A stretch of DNA of 64,000 bases from SpSt-501 sp037481615. Its GTDB lineage: Bacteria > Desulfobacterota > Desulfobacteria > Desulfobacterales > SpSt-501. The position numbers were made by a program, and so were the translations under genes. The notes beneath the pieces were generated by a model, which worked only from the letters and a program-made list of their open reading frames with translations, was not told the DNA's origin and did no database searches. Shown piece by piece: positions 44,684 to 54,500 of this stretch; position 1 is the first letter of the stretch, and each line of letters starts with the position of its first letter. The stretch lies in assembly GCA_037481615.1 (NCBI GenBank), contig JBBFLI010000020.1; one strand, written 5' to 3'.

Positions 44684-45277
44684 GTGGCGCCGTCCGGAAT
44701 CGCCGCTCTGCTGATCCTGTTCGCGTTTTTCGTTCCCCAGCCGCTGCGGGCCGGGGGCGGGGAGGGCGTCGAGCGCGAAGCCGTCCGGCCGGGAGTCGTG
44801 GTGGCCGAGGTGCTCGAGGTGAAGGGCCGGGTCGAGGCCATCGACACGGCCCGCCGCTGGCTCACCCTCCAGGGGGCCCGCAACCGGCCTCTGCGGCTCA
44901 AGGTCGCCCCGGGGGTCAAACGGTTCGAGCAGGTCCGCAAAGGGGAGACGGTGGCGGTCGGATTCCTCGAGTCCGTCGCCGTGGCCATCCTGACGGAGCC
45001 CTCGCGCGCGAACGCGCCCCCCGTCGGGCGACTGCTCTCGGTCGCCCCCAAAGGGGGGGGAGGGGCCTTCATCGCCGAGACCTTCCGGCTGGACGCCGTC
45101 CTGGAAACGGTCGACCCCAAAGGACGACTGCTGACCGTCCGCGGGGCGGATGGGGCGCTGCGCGTCGTCCCCGTCTTTTCCGGGATCCACCGGAAGCTGC
45201 AGACCTTACGCCCGGGGCAGCCGCTTGCGCTCTGGCTCACGGAGCCGATCGCGATTCGCATCGAGAGGACCAAATGA
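44684..45277 (+). CDS. Exported OB-fold-like protein of unknown function (197 aa)
   Basis: GTG 44684 with GAGG upstream opens a protein with a signal peptide (APSGIAALLILFAFFVPQPLRAG). Two tandem repeats follow, each of the kind GRVEAIDTARRWLTLQG with a later KGETVAVGF, and LETVDPKGRLLTVRGADG with LRPGQPLALWL. This five-stranded pattern is like the DUF5666 OB-fold family of periplasmic proteins. Its ATGA overlaps the start of mlaA, suggesting a functional link with the envelope. Confidence 0.65.
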   Translation: MAPSGIAALLILFAFFVPQPLRAGGGEGVEREAVRPGVVVAEVLEVKGRVEAIDTARRWLTLQGARNRPLRLKVAPGVKRFEQVRKGETVAVGFLESVAVAILTEPSRANAPPVGRLLSVAPKGGGGAFIAETFRLDAVLETVDPKGRLLTVRGADGALRVVPVFSGIHRKLQTLRPGQPLALWLTEPIAIRIERTK

Positions 45278-46098
45278 AGAGGAACCCCCGCCAGGAACAT
45301 CCGTGCGACCCGGGGACGGGGACCCGGGGAAAGGGAAACGGCTGCAGCCGGCGGCGGGGTTTCGGGCGGTGGCTGCTGCCGGCCGCCGCCCTCGGGCTGA
45401 TGTTTGCGATCTGCGGCCCGCCCCTGTCGCTTTACGCCGCCGAGGCCGCGCCGGCGGAGGAGGACGAAGAGGAGGACAACGGGCGTATCACCGTCTCCGA
45501 TCCCCTCGAGCACCCCTTCAACCGCGACATGTTCGTGCTGAACGATTTTCTCGTGCTCTACGTTCTGGAGCCGGCCGCCCGGGTGGAAAAAGCCGTCGTC
45601 CCCTGGGAGCTGCGCACCATGTTCCGCAATGTGCTCCGCAACCTCCGTTTCCCGGTGCGGTTCGTGAACAGCCTGCTCCAGGCGAAATGGGACAAGGCGG
45701 CCGACGAGTTCGCGGCCTTCTTCCTGAACACCACCGTCGGCTTTCTGGGAATGGCCGAAGCCGCCACCGCGGCCTTCCCCGGCCTGCAGCGGAGCCCCGA
45801 GGACATGGGGCAGACCTTCGCCGTCTGGGGGTGGGAGGAGAGCTCCTTCCTGACGCTTCCCTTCTTCGGCCCCACGACCCTGCGCGACACGCTGGGCAAG
45901 ATCCCGGACATGATGCTCGACCCCCTCTCGATGGTGGGGAGCCTGACCACCTCCCTGGGCCTCCGCGCCGCCGAGACCGTCAACGACACGAGCTTCCGCA
46001 TCGGGGACTACGCCGCGATCAAACGCGCCGCGCTCGACCCCTACATCGCCATCCGGAACGGGTTCATCCAGAACCGCAACAAGCTCATCTCCGATTGA
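45274..46098 (+). CDS. mlaA: MlaA (VacJ)-family outer-membrane lipid-asymmetry protein
   Basis: A 274-residue protein with an unusually long basic N-terminus, a hydrophobic export segment (about 33-55) and the MlaA core: DPLEHPFNRDMFVLNDFLVLY, FRNVLRNLRFPVRFVNSLLQ, LNTTVGFLGMAEAA, EDMGQTFAVWGWEESSFLTLPFFGPTTLRDTLG and LDPYIAIRNGF. MlaA extracts misplaced phospholipids from the outer leaflet and passes them to MlaC. The lipobox cysteine is not clear: FAIC lies inside the hydrophobic run. Other mla genes are not in the window. Confidence 0.9.
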   Translation: MKRNPRQEHPCDPGTGTRGKGNGCSRRRGFGRWLLPAAALGLMFAICGPPLSLYAAEAAPAEEDEEEDNGRITVSDPLEHPFNRDMFVLNDFLVLYVLEPAARVEKAVVPWELRTMFRNVLRNLRFPVRFVNSLLQAKWDKAADEFAAFFLNTTVGFLGMAEAATAAFPGLQRSPEDMGQTFAVWGWEESSFLTLPFFGPTTLRDTLGKIPDMMLDPLSMVGSLTTSLGLRAAETVNDTSFRIGDYAAIKRAALDPYIAIRNGFIQNRNKLISD

Positions 46099-46135
46099 AC
46101 ACGGGGGACAAGGTCCTGCGGGGAGGCCGCCGGCC

Positions 46136-47734
46136 ATGAACCGTGAACAGCAGCAGCTGGCCGAAGGGATCCTTTTCACCGACGAGTACCAGCTCACCAT
46201 GGCCCAGATGTACTTCCGCCAGGGCCTGCACGAGACTCCCGCCCAGTTCGACTACTTCTTCCGCGACTACCCGGACTACGGGGCCCACAAGGCGGGCTTC
46301 TGCGTCTTCGCCGGGCTGGACTGGCTGCTCGACTGGATGGCGGAGGCCCGCTTCGGGCCGGCCGAACTCGCCTGCCTCCGCTCCCAGACCGGCCGGGCGG
46401 GAACCCCGCTCTTCGCCGACGATTTCCTCGCCTGGCTCGAGCGCAACGGCTCCTTCGATGCCCTGTCGCTGCGCGCCGTCGCCGAAGGGCGCGTCGTCCA
46501 CCCCAACGTCCCCCTCGTCGTGGCGACCGGCCCGCTCGCGGCGGCGCAGGTGCTGGAGACGGCGCTGCTCAACCAGCTGAACTACCAGACCCTGATTGCG
46601 ACCAAGGCGGCCCGCATCCGCGAAAGCGGCCGCGGCCAGCTCGTGGTCGAGTTCGGGGCCCGCCGCGGCCACGGCAAGGGCGTGATCGCCGGGGCGCGGG
46701 CGGCCCTGATCGGGGGGGCCGACTACACCTCGAACGTGGGGATCTCCCACGTCCTGGGCCTTCCCCCCAAGGGCACGCACGCCCACAGCATGGTGCAGGC
46801 CTTCCTCGCCTTGGGGATGAGCGAACTCGACGCCTTCCGCGCCTTCGCCGAGACCTACCCCGACGATTGCGTGCTGCTCGTCGACACGATCGACACCCTC
46901 GGGTCGGGGATCCCCAACGCGATCCGGGTCTTCGAGGAACTCCGGCGCCGCGGCCACCGGCCGGTGGGGATCCGCCTCGACTCGGGGGACCTCGCCCACC
47001 TGAGCCTGCAGGCGGCCCGGATGCTCGACGCGGCCGGCTTCCCGGACACGACGATCTTTCTTTCGAACGAGCTCGACGAGCTGAGCATCTGGCAGATCCT
47101 GACCCAGATCGCCGAGGAGGCGGGCCGCAACGGGGTGGACGCCGACCGCATCATCGGCCGCCTCGCCTACGGCGTGGGCACGCGGCTGACGACCTCCGCG
47201 GGAAACGCCGCGCTGAGCGGCGTCTACAAGCTGGTCGCGCTGCGGCGGGAGGGCAAGTGGGTTCCGGCGATGAAACTCTCCGAGTCCCCCTCGAAGATCC
47301 CCATCCCGGGGGACAAGCGCGTCTGGCGTCTCTACGACCGGCGGGGCAAGGCGACGGCCGATCTCGTGACCACCCGCGAGGAGGACCCCTCCGCCCAGGA
47401 GGAGATCGTGCTCCGGCACCCGACCGAGGCGAGCCTCCAGCGCCGGCTGCGCCGCGGCGAGATCCAGGCCGTGGAGCCGTTGCTCGAGGGGGTGCTCCAG
47501 GAGGGGCGGCGCCTGTCGCCTCGTCCTTCGCTCGAGGAGATGCGCTCCCGGCGCCGGGCGGACGTGGAGCGGCTCGACCCGGGGGTCAAGCGGCTCATGA
47601 ACCCGCACATCTACCACGTCTCGCTTTCGGAGAAGATGTGGCAGCGAAAGCAGCGGCTGATCGCCGCGATGCGTGCCGGCCTGCCGCGGCGCGGGGGGCC
47701 GCCCCCCGGGCCCGACCCGTCTACTTCCGCTTGA
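46136..47734 (+). CDS. pncB: Nicotinate phosphoribosyltransferase
   Basis: A 532-residue enzyme that joins nicotinate to PRPP, giving nicotinate mononucleotide for NAD salvage, with ATP stimulation. Family motifs include FTDEYQLTMAQMYFRQG, FDYFFRDYPDY, LLNQLNYQTLIATKAAR, EFGARRGHG, YTSNVGISHVLG, THAHSMVQAF, VLLVDTIDTLGSGIPNAI, GIRLDSGDLAHLS and GVGTRLTTS. A long C-terminal tail is low-complexity. Its last 14 bases overlap the converging UPF0316 gene. Confidence 0.95.
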   Translation: MNREQQQLAEGILFTDEYQLTMAQMYFRQGLHETPAQFDYFFRDYPDYGAHKAGFCVFAGLDWLLDWMAEARFGPAELACLRSQTGRAGTPLFADDFLAWLERNGSFDALSLRAVAEGRVVHPNVPLVVATGPLAAAQVLETALLNQLNYQTLIATKAARIRESGRGQLVVEFGARRGHGKGVIAGARAALIGGADYTSNVGISHVLGLPPKGTHAHSMVQAFLALGMSELDAFRAFAETYPDDCVLLVDTIDTLGSGIPNAIRVFEELRRRGHRPVGIRLDSGDLAHLSLQAARMLDAAGFPDTTIFLSNELDELSIWQILTQIAEEAGRNGVDADRIIGRLAYGVGTRLTTSAGNAALSGVYKLVALRREGKWVPAMKLSESPSKIPIPGDKRVWRLYDRRGKATADLVTTREEDPSAQEEIVLRHPTEASLQRRLRRGEIQAVEPLLEGVLQEGRRLSPRPSLEEMRSRRRADVERLDPGVKRLMNPHIYHVSLSEKMWQRKQRLIAAMRAGLPRRGGPPPGPDPSTSA

Positions 47735-48284
47735 ACACCGAGCGCCAGCCCCCGCGTTCCGTCCCATTCGCCCGCGGGAAGCGGCAGATGTCGCGCGGCA
47801 TGTCCGTGACCCAGAACGCCTCGGGGTCTTCCCGCGAGACCGTCTCGAGCCAGCGCGGCAGATCGCGCCGGCGGCAGGCGATGTAGAGCTCGTCGATCGG
47901 GCCCTGGAGGCCCTCGCCGTGGAACAGGGTGACCGGCTGACCTTCGGCGCGCAGCCGACGGGCGATTTCCGCGCCGGCGCGTCGCGTGAAGACCCGAAGC
48001 ACGATATGGCCGAGCGCGATCCGGCGTTCGAGGGCGATTCCCAGGAGGTTCCCCGTGGCGAAACCGAAGGCGTAGAAAAGGGCGAGCAGCGGCTGCGTGC
48101 GCACCTGCTGGACGACCGTGCTCACCACCCAGATCCAGATCAGGATTTCGAAGATCGCCAGAAAGAAGGCGGCGGCGCTGCGGCCCTGGACGGTAATGAT
48201 CGTGCGCACCGTGCCGAGGGAGACGTCGCCGATGCGGGCGAAAAAGATGAACAGGCCGGTCACCAGGGTGTCGGAATCGAGCAT
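47721..48284 (-). CDS. UPF0316 (DUF2179/DUF5698) membrane protein
   Basis: A 187-residue protein with three N-terminal helices (LVTGLFIFFARIGDVSLGTVRTIITVQG, FFLAIFEILIWIWVVSTVV, LLALFYAFGFATGNLLGIALE) and a C-terminal DUF2179-like ferredoxin-fold domain (LRVFTRRAGAEIARRL, DELYIACRRRDLPRWLETV). ATG 48284 follows GGAGGG. This family is thought to bind c-di-AMP-like or other signals in some members, but no role is established. Confidence 0.8.
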   Translation of the reverse strand: MLDSDTLVTGLFIFFARIGDVSLGTVRTIITVQGRSAAAFFLAIFEILIWIWVVSTVVQQVRTQPLLALFYAFGFATGNLLGIALERRIALGHIVLRVFTRRAGAEIARRLRAEGQPVTLFHGEGLQGPIDELYIACRRRDLPRWLETVSREDPEAFWVTDMPRDICRFPRANGTERGGWRSVFKRK

Positions 48285-48889
48285 GAGGCGCCCTCCGGAG
48301 GCAGGCGCACCCCCACGGGTTCCAAGGGAGAGCCGCGCGAGTTCTTGCAGAAACGGCATCCGAAGTCAACCGCGGCGGCCGGCGCGGTCGACGGCGAAGG
48401 GCGGGCAGGTCCTCGTCGTCGGAGGGGGGGGGGGCGGTCTCGTTTTCGGAAGCGATCCCTTTCCGCTGTGTCGCCCGGGCGGCGCAGCTTTCGGGTCCCC
48501 TCGCCCGCGAGGAGGAGCTCTACGCCCGCGAAGTGACCCGGACCGGTGAAAAGCGGCGCGGGATGCCGCCCGTTTTGGAAAACCCCGCCGCCTTCCGCGC
48601 CTGCGCGCCGATCGACCGTTTGCTCGCGCCGGGGCGATTTCGGGGCCGATCCGGTGGTCCCCGCCGCGAGGGCCCGGACGGCGCTTCCCGTGCGGCGGCC
48701 GGGTTTCCGGGTGCCGATCCGGCCGGGGAAGGGCTGCAGCCGGAGCTTTCCCCGCGGGGCCCGCGGGGTCCCGGGCCGGCCTGCGGCCCATGAGCCCCGA
48801 CGCCCTGCCGCCGATCGGCCCCGCCCCCGGGGCCGGCGCGCCGCCGAGCAGCCGACCGGGGCCGCAACCGCACAGCGACCCGTGCTCCT
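48285..48889. other. 605-bp intergenic region with an 11-G homopolymer
   Basis: No established gene is present. A run of eleven G occupies 48424-48434. Just after it a plus-strand open stretch reads AVSFSEAIPFRCVARAAQ, then EEELYAREVTRTGEKRRG, which looks protein-like in composition but has no start codon with a ribosome site and no family I recognise. It could be a gene remnant or chance. Confidence 0.4.
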
Positions 48890-50713
48890 TCAGCCTGCGG
48901 CGCTTTCGCTGACCCCCTCCGCGGCGACCTTCCGCCGGCCGTGCGCCGGGTCCTTGCCGCGAGCGGTCGGCCCCGAGGAGCCGCCCACCAGGGCCGTGAG
49001 TTCCCGGACGATGCCGCTCACGGCCTCGGCCTGGTGGCTCATCTCGCTCGCCGCACCGGCAGATTCCTCGGCGCCGGCGGCGTTCTGCTGGACGCTGCGG
49101 TCCATGTCGGCGACCGCGCGGTTGATCTGCTCGATCCCCTGCGCCTGCTCGTCGGAGGCGGCGGCGATTTCGCGCAAGAGCTCCCCCACCTTGCGTGTGC
49201 GTTCGGCGACGTCGGCGAACTCGCCGCTCGCCTGCTTCACCTCGGTCGCCCCTTCGCGGATCGTGGCCACGGTGCTTTCGATCAGGCCCGCCGTGTTCCG
49301 CGCCGCCTCGGCCGCCCGCAACGCAAGCGCCCGCACCTCGTCGGCGACCACGGCGAAGCCCGCCCCCGCCTGGCCCGCCCGGGCCGCCTCCACCGCCGCG
49401 TTCAGGGCGAGGAGGTTGGTCTGGAAGGCGATTTCGTCGATCGTCTTGATGATGCGCGAGGTTTCCTCGCTCGAACGGGTGATCTCGGCCATGGCGCGGT
49501 TGAGACGCGTCATCGAGGCGCCGGAGGTTTCGACGGCCCGGTTCGCCTCCTGCATGAGCCGGTCGGCCTCGCGCGCGTGATCGGCGTTCTGCCGGGTCAT
49601 GGAGGACATCTCCTCGAGCGAGGAGGTGGTCTCCTCGAGCGAGGCCGCCTGGGATGCGGATTGCTGGGCGAGGCTCTGGCTCGCCGTCGACACCTGAACG
49701 GCGGCCGCGCTCACCTCGGCCGCCCCCTGGCTGAGGCGCTGGACGATGCCCTGGATGGGTTTCTGGATCTCCCGCCGGACCATCCAGGCGATCAGGCCGG
49801 CCACCGCCGCGGCGACCGCGAGCACGACGCCGCCGAGGATGTTCCGCAATTGCCGCGCCGGGGCGAGGATTTCGGACATCGGCCGGAGCACCGCCAGCGA
49901 CCAGCCGGCCGAGGCGACGGGCCCGAAGCTGACGAGATGCTCTCCCTCCTCGAGGGAAACGGTGAGCATGCCTTCGCCCGCGGCGCCGAGGGCTTCGGCG
50001 AGCGGGGCCAGTCCGGGGATGTCGTGGAGGCCCTGTTTCATCACCCGCGCCGCATCCGGGTGGGCGAGGAAACGGCCCTTGCCGTCCACGAGGCACACGT
50101 AGCCCTTCTCCCCGACCCGAACCCGGGCCGCTTTCTCGTTCAATGCGGCGAGCCGCCAGCCGAGACCGGCGACCCCCATCGTGCGGTCCTGGTAGGTGAG
50201 GGCGGAGGCGATCGTGAGCACGCCGCCGCCGTCGGCCGCCTGCCGGACCTCCCCAATCACCGGCTCCCGGCTCCCCCGGGCGCGGCGGTAGACCTCCTCC
50301 TGGGCGACGCTTTTGCCCTTGAATTCGCCCTTCACCGTGTCGCCGACCACCGTGCCTTGGTCGTCGGTCACCCAGAAAAAGGCGTAAGCCGTGGGGTCGT
50401 GGAACACGGTCGAGTTCGTGTTCAGTTTGAAGTCGGCGAGATCGTAGATGCCGCTCTCGGCGATCGACCTGAGCATGTCGACCAGGGTCGCATCCCGCAG
50501 CGCGGCGTTTTTGAGCAGATCCGTCTGCTCGCGCACGATCTGGGTGACCTGCTCGGTCACGACGGCGCGGATGTCCGCGAGCCCCTCGCGGGCGAGACGT
50601 TCCATGGCGTTCGAAGACCAGAAGACGCTGAAGGCGCCCACCCCGATCAGGGGCAGGGCGAGCAGGAGGAGCCCCCCGATGATGAGTTTTTTCCCCAGGC
50701 TGACCCGACGCAT
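48890..50713 (-). CDS. Methyl-accepting chemotaxis protein with periplasmic Cache-type sensor
   Basis: A 607-residue transducer. One membrane helix at 9-30, a periplasmic dCache-like ligand domain (about 40-290, with AFFWVTDDQGTVVGDTVKG and GYVCLVDGKGRFLAHP) and a second helix (about 300-322). The cytoplasmic part has methylation helices with QSLAQQSASQAASLEETTSSLEEMSSM and the signalling tip IDEIAFQTNLLALNAAVEAARAGQAGAGFAVVADEVRAL. A clear HAMP domain is not obvious, only a short RREIQKPIQGIVQRLS link. No che genes adjoin it. Confidence 0.93.
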   Translation of the reverse strand: MRRVSLGKKLIIGGLLLLALPLIGVGAFSVFWSSNAMERLAREGLADIRAVVTEQVTQIVREQTDLLKNAALRDATLVDMLRSIAESGIYDLADFKLNTNSTVFHDPTAYAFFWVTDDQGTVVGDTVKGEFKGKSVAQEEVYRRARGSREPVIGEVRQAADGGGVLTIASALTYQDRTMGVAGLGWRLAALNEKAARVRVGEKGYVCLVDGKGRFLAHPDAARVMKQGLHDIPGLAPLAEALGAAGEGMLTVSLEEGEHLVSFGPVASAGWSLAVLRPMSEILAPARQLRNILGGVVLAVAAAVAGLIAWMVRREIQKPIQGIVQRLSQGAAEVSAAAVQVSTASQSLAQQSASQAASLEETTSSLEEMSSMTRQNADHAREADRLMQEANRAVETSGASMTRLNRAMAEITRSSEETSRIIKTIDEIAFQTNLLALNAAVEAARAGQAGAGFAVVADEVRALALRAAEAARNTAGLIESTVATIREGATEVKQASGEFADVAERTRKVGELLREIAAASDEQAQGIEQINRAVADMDRSVQQNAAGAEESAGAASEMSHQAEAVSGIVRELTALVGGSSGPTARGKDPAHGRRKVAAEGVSESAAG

Positions 50714-50884
50714 GGCTTTTGCTCTCCTCTCCGATGGCCGATGACGGTACCCTGCCCGGCATGACGCGGCGGCGGGCGGAGGGTTACCGGGTTTATCGGC
50801 CGAGGGGGGCTTTTCCTTTAAAGTTCCCGGCGCCGACGGGGCGGTGCCGCCCGGCGGGAGGTCTGCAAAGAGGGGGCGGCCGGA

Positions 50885-52330
50885 CTATTTGCGGTAGAAC
50901 TCGGGCACGACCAGGATGAGCAGGGTATAGATCTCCAGGCGCCCGAGGAGCATGAGGACGATCAGCACCCCTTTGGCCGGGTCGGAGAGCGGGGCGAAGG
51001 TCTGGCTGGGGCCGACCGCGCCGAAACCGGGCCCGGTGTTCCCCAGCGCGGTCGCTGCGGCGCCGGCGGCGCTCACGAGATCGAGGCCGGAGAGCGAGAG
51101 CAGGAGAGCGCCCGCGGCGAAGAGGAGCACATAGAGGGCGACGAAGGCGAGGATGCTGTGGGCGATCTCCTCGGTCACCACGCGGCCGCCGAGTTTGAGG
51201 CGGCTCACCGCGTGGGGGTGGATGAGAAGGTAGAGCTCGCGGTAGCAGTGCTTGAGGGCGACGATCACGCGCAGGCATTTCATGCCGCCGCCCGTCGAGC
51301 CGGCGCAGGCGCCGATGAACATGCAGCCGAAGAGCAGCAGACGTGCGGTGTCGGGCCAGCGGTCGTAGTCGGCGGTCGCGTAACCCGTGGTCGTGAGGAT
51401 CGAGGCGACCTGGAAGGCGCCGTAGCGCAGCGCCTCCCCCCAGCCGGCGTAGACCGTCCCGTGGATCGACACGGCGACCCCGGCAACCAGGGCGGCGACG
51501 AGCCCCAGGTAGAAGCGGCACTCGGCGTCGCGCCAGAAGGCGAGCCCTTCTCCCCGCAGCAGCCGGTAGTGCAGGGAGAAGTTGATGCCGGCGAGAACCA
51601 TGAAGCCGAGGATCACGAGATCGACATAGAGGCTGCCGAAATGCTCGATCGAGGCGTTCCAGGGGGAGAAGCCGCCCGTCGGCAGGGTGGTGAGCGCATG
51701 GTTGACGGCGTCGAAGAGCCCCATGCCGCCCGCGGCGAGCAAGGCCGCCTCGGCCGCGGTGAAGAGGACGTAGACCTTCCAGAGGACCTTGGCCGTGTCG
51801 CGCATGTGGGGCCGCAGCCGGTCCGGCACGGGGGTCGGGGCTTCGGCCTTGTAGAGCTGCATGCCCCCCACCTTGAGGAAGGGCAGGATGGCGATCGAGA
51901 GCACGATGATCCCCATGCCGCCCAGCCACTGGATGAAACTGCGCCAGACGATCAGGCTGCGCGGCAGGACTTCGATGTCGGCGATGATCGTGGAGCCGGT
52001 CGTGGTGAAGCCCGAGACGGACTCGAAGAGGGCGTCGGTCCAGGAGAGGCCCAGTGCGAAGCGGAAGGGGAGGGCGCCGAACACCGCCGCCGCGATCCAG
52101 CCGCAGGAGACGATCGCCATCCCCTCGCGGGACGTGAGCACCTCGGCCTGCTCGCGGCGGAGAGTGAGGTGCATGACGAGGCCGCAGCCGATGCTGAGCC
52201 CGGCCGAGAGCGCAAAGGGCCCTGCCGCGGCTTCCCCCCCCAGGAGGGCGAGCCCGAGCGGCAGCAAGAGGGCGGCGCCGATGACGAGCACGAGCAGGCC
52301 CGTCACATGGAGCACATACCCCCAGCGCAT
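50885..52330 (-). CDS. trkH: Potassium uptake protein TrkH
   Basis: A 481-residue membrane protein with four degenerate pore repeats. SVSGFTTTGSTII (near 110) and TLPTGGFSPWNASI (near 220) are the first two selectivity regions, followed by ILTTTGYATADY and AAATALGNTGPGFG. Each has the Gly that lines the K+ filter. Its start codon overlaps the trkA stop by one base (TGATG), so the two are translationally coupled. Confidence 0.95.
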   Translation of the reverse strand: MRWGYVLHVTGLLVLVIGAALLLPLGLALLGGEAAAGPFALSAGLSIGCGLVMHLTLRREQAEVLTSREGMAIVSCGWIAAAVFGALPFRFALGLSWTDALFESVSGFTTTGSTIIADIEVLPRSLIVWRSFIQWLGGMGIIVLSIAILPFLKVGGMQLYKAEAPTPVPDRLRPHMRDTAKVLWKVYVLFTAAEAALLAAGGMGLFDAVNHALTTLPTGGFSPWNASIEHFGSLYVDLVILGFMVLAGINFSLHYRLLRGEGLAFWRDAECRFYLGLVAALVAGVAVSIHGTVYAGWGEALRYGAFQVASILTTTGYATADYDRWPDTARLLLFGCMFIGACAGSTGGGMKCLRVIVALKHCYRELYLLIHPHAVSRLKLGGRVVTEEIAHSILAFVALYVLLFAAGALLLSLSGLDLVSAAGAAATALGNTGPGFGAVGPSQTFAPLSDPAKGVLIVLMLLGRLEIYTLLILVVPEFYRK

Positions 52331-53694
52331 CAGAAATACTCCAGCTTCACCGCGAGCAGCCGTTCGATACCGGGGACGGCGTCGCGCAGAGCGAAGAGAA
52401 TCACCCGGTCTCCCGGCTCGACCACGCTTTCCCCCGTGGGAAGGATGATGCGGCCGTCGCGGATGACGGCCGCGACCATGGCCCCTTTGGGGAACTCGAC
52501 CGATCGCAGCGGCCGGCCGACGATGTCCGAGGTCTCGAGCGCGACCGCCTCGAGCACCTCGGCCTGCTCGCCTTGGATCGCCATGGCCGACAAAACTTTC
52601 CCCTTGCGGATGTGCTGCAGGATGGAGTTGATGGCCGAAAGCCGCGGGCTCACGACCTGCTCGATCCCGATCGCCTTCATCAGCGGGAAGTAGCTGAACT
52701 TGTCGATCTTGCAGATCGCCTTGCCGACCCCCAGGCGTGTGGCGAGGAGCGCGGTCAGGATGTTCGTCTCCTCGTCCTGGGTCACGGTGACGACCAGATC
52801 CATGTCGCGGACGTTTTCTTCCTGGAGCAGGTCCTGGTCGGAGCCGTCACCGCACAGGACGACGGTGCGGCCGAGCTTTTCGGCGAGGAGCGCGCAGCGG
52901 TCGGCGTTCTTTTCGATCACCTTGGCGGCGATCCCCTTGTCTTCGAGCCGGGCGGCGAGGCGCAGGCCGATGCGGCCGCCCCCCACGATCAGCACGCGCC
53001 GGATGGGGGATTCCCGCTTGCCGAAGAAGGCGAGGTTGTCGAAGAGGCGCTCCTCCTCGCTGATGAAGTAGGCGAGGTCGCCGGGGCGGAGCCGGTCCTT
53101 GCCGCGGGGGACGATCAGGCGGTTTTCGCGCACCAGGGCGGCGATCAGCGGCCGCACCGGCCCGGACAACCCCGGCAATTCCGACAGCCGCATCCCGGCG
53201 AGCGGGGAGCGGGCGTCGATGGCGATGCCGACGAGCTTGATCCTCCCGCCCTCGAAGCTGCCCACGTCCACGGCTCCGGGGACGCTCATCAATTCGAGGA
53301 TGGTGTGCACCACCTCCGTTTCCGGGTTGATGATCGTCTGGATGTGGGGCGGTTTTTCCCGCAGGGGAGCGGCCAACTCGTCGTAGGACTCGTCGCGGAT
53401 GCGGGCGATCTTGGTCGTGTGGGGGGCGAGGAGATCGGCCGCCAGGCAGGCGACGAGGTTCGTCTCGTCGCGGTCGGTCACGGCGAGCAGGATGTCGGCG
53501 CCGCGGATTCCGGCCTCCCGGAGGACGTTGGGATTGCTCCCCGAGCCGAGAACCGTCTGGACGTCGAGATGGTCCTCGACCCGCCGGATGGCCTCCGGGC
53601 TGTCGTCGACGAGGACGACGTCCTTTTCCTCAAGGGAGAGCTGGCGGGCGATGTGAAAGCCGACCTCCCCCGCCCCGACGATCACGATTCTCAT
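52330..53694 (-). CDS. trkA: Trk potassium uptake regulator TrkA
   Basis: A 454-residue cytoplasmic gating protein with two RCK (TrkA-N plus TrkA-C) modules. Glycine loops are IVIVGAGEVGFHIARQLS (residues 3-20) and VLIVGGGRIGLRLAARLE (about 232-249), each binding a dinucleotide, with TrkA-C domains ending near 225 and at the C-terminus. It binds TrkH and opens it in response to NAD(H)/ATP. It is upstream of and overlaps trkH. Confidence 0.96.
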   Translation of the reverse strand: MRIVIVGAGEVGFHIARQLSLEEKDVVLVDDSPEAIRRVEDHLDVQTVLGSGSNPNVLREAGIRGADILLAVTDRDETNLVACLAADLLAPHTTKIARIRDESYDELAAPLREKPPHIQTIINPETEVVHTILELMSVPGAVDVGSFEGGRIKLVGIAIDARSPLAGMRLSELPGLSGPVRPLIAALVRENRLIVPRGKDRLRPGDLAYFISEEERLFDNLAFFGKRESPIRRVLIVGGGRIGLRLAARLEDKGIAAKVIEKNADRCALLAEKLGRTVVLCGDGSDQDLLQEENVRDMDLVVTVTQDEETNILTALLATRLGVGKAICKIDKFSYFPLMKAIGIEQVVSPRLSAINSILQHIRKGKVLSAMAIQGEQAEVLEAVALETSDIVGRPLRSVEFPKGAMVAAVIRDGRIILPTGESVVEPGDRVILFALRDAVPGIERLLAVKLEYF

Positions 53695-53785
53695 GCTGTC
53701 CTGCCGGAAAGGTCCTCCGACGGGCGCGGAGACTATCCCCCGCGGGAAAGGCTGTCAAGGCCGGCCCCGCGGCTGCGCGCAGCGC

Positions 53786-54454
53786 TCAGTCGGCGAGTTT
53801 CGGCGACTGCAACCGGCGGCGGCCCCACTGCATGCGCACGAACTCGACGGCGGCGGGGATGCCGGGGATGAGCACCAGGGCCACGATCACCAGGCTGAAG
53901 TGCTCCTGGATCAGGGGCAGGGTCCCGAACCAGTACCCTGCGGGGACGAAGATCAGGACCCAGAGGGCCGCGCCGAAGACGTTGAAGAAGAGGAAGCGCG
54001 GGTAGGCCATGCTGCCGATCCCGGCCACGAAGGGGGCGAAGGTGCGGATGATGGGCAGAAAACGGGCGATCACGATCGTCTTGCCGCCGTGCCGACGGTA
54101 GAAGGCGTGCGTGCGGTGGAGGTATTCCTTGTTCAGGAACCGGCCGTGGTCCTCGTGGAAGACCCGGGGGCCGACGTAATGGCCGATCGAGTAGTTCACG
54201 CTGTCCCCCAGGACAGCGGCCGTGAGCAGGACGGCGATCGCCGCCCCCAGGTCGAGGGCGCCGATCGCGGCCATCGAGCCCACCGCGAAGAGCAGCGAAT
54301 CCCCCGGCAGAAAGGGGGTGACGACGAGGCCGGTCTCGCAGAAGATGATGACGAAGAGGATCGCGTAGACCCACAGCCCGTAGACCGCGCAGAGATCCTG
54401 CAGGTGGCGGTCGATGTGCAGGACGAAATCGACGAGAAACGAAACGAGTTCCAT
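53786..54454 (-). CDS. DedA-family membrane protein
   Basis: A 222-residue inner-membrane protein. Signatures are ILFVIIFCETGLVVTPFLPGDSLLFAVGS, LGDSVNYSIGHYVGPRVF, ARFLPIIRTFAPFVAGIGSMAYPRFLFFN and the closing VEFVRMQWGRRR. DedA proteins flip undecaprenyl phosphate or other lipids and need the membrane-embedded acidic and arginine residues seen here (E near 41, R near 136). ATG 54454 follows GGGGAGGG. Confidence 0.93.
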   Translation of the reverse strand: MELVSFLVDFVLHIDRHLQDLCAVYGLWVYAILFVIIFCETGLVVTPFLPGDSLLFAVGSMAAIGALDLGAAIAVLLTAAVLGDSVNYSIGHYVGPRVFHEDHGRFLNKEYLHRTHAFYRRHGGKTIVIARFLPIIRTFAPFVAGIGSMAYPRFLFFNVFGAALWVLIFVPAGYWFGTLPLIQEHFSLVIVALVLIPGIPAAVEFVRMQWGRRRLQSPKLAD

Positions 54455-54500
54455 CGTGCCCTCCCCGGGCATGAAGGCCGCGGACCGGTCGAAACGCAAC

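Noticed and set aside
48434..48793. A protein gene after the G tract
   Set aside because: No start with a ribosome site, no recognised domain and composition expected of high-GC noise, so it is left as an unresolved open stretch.
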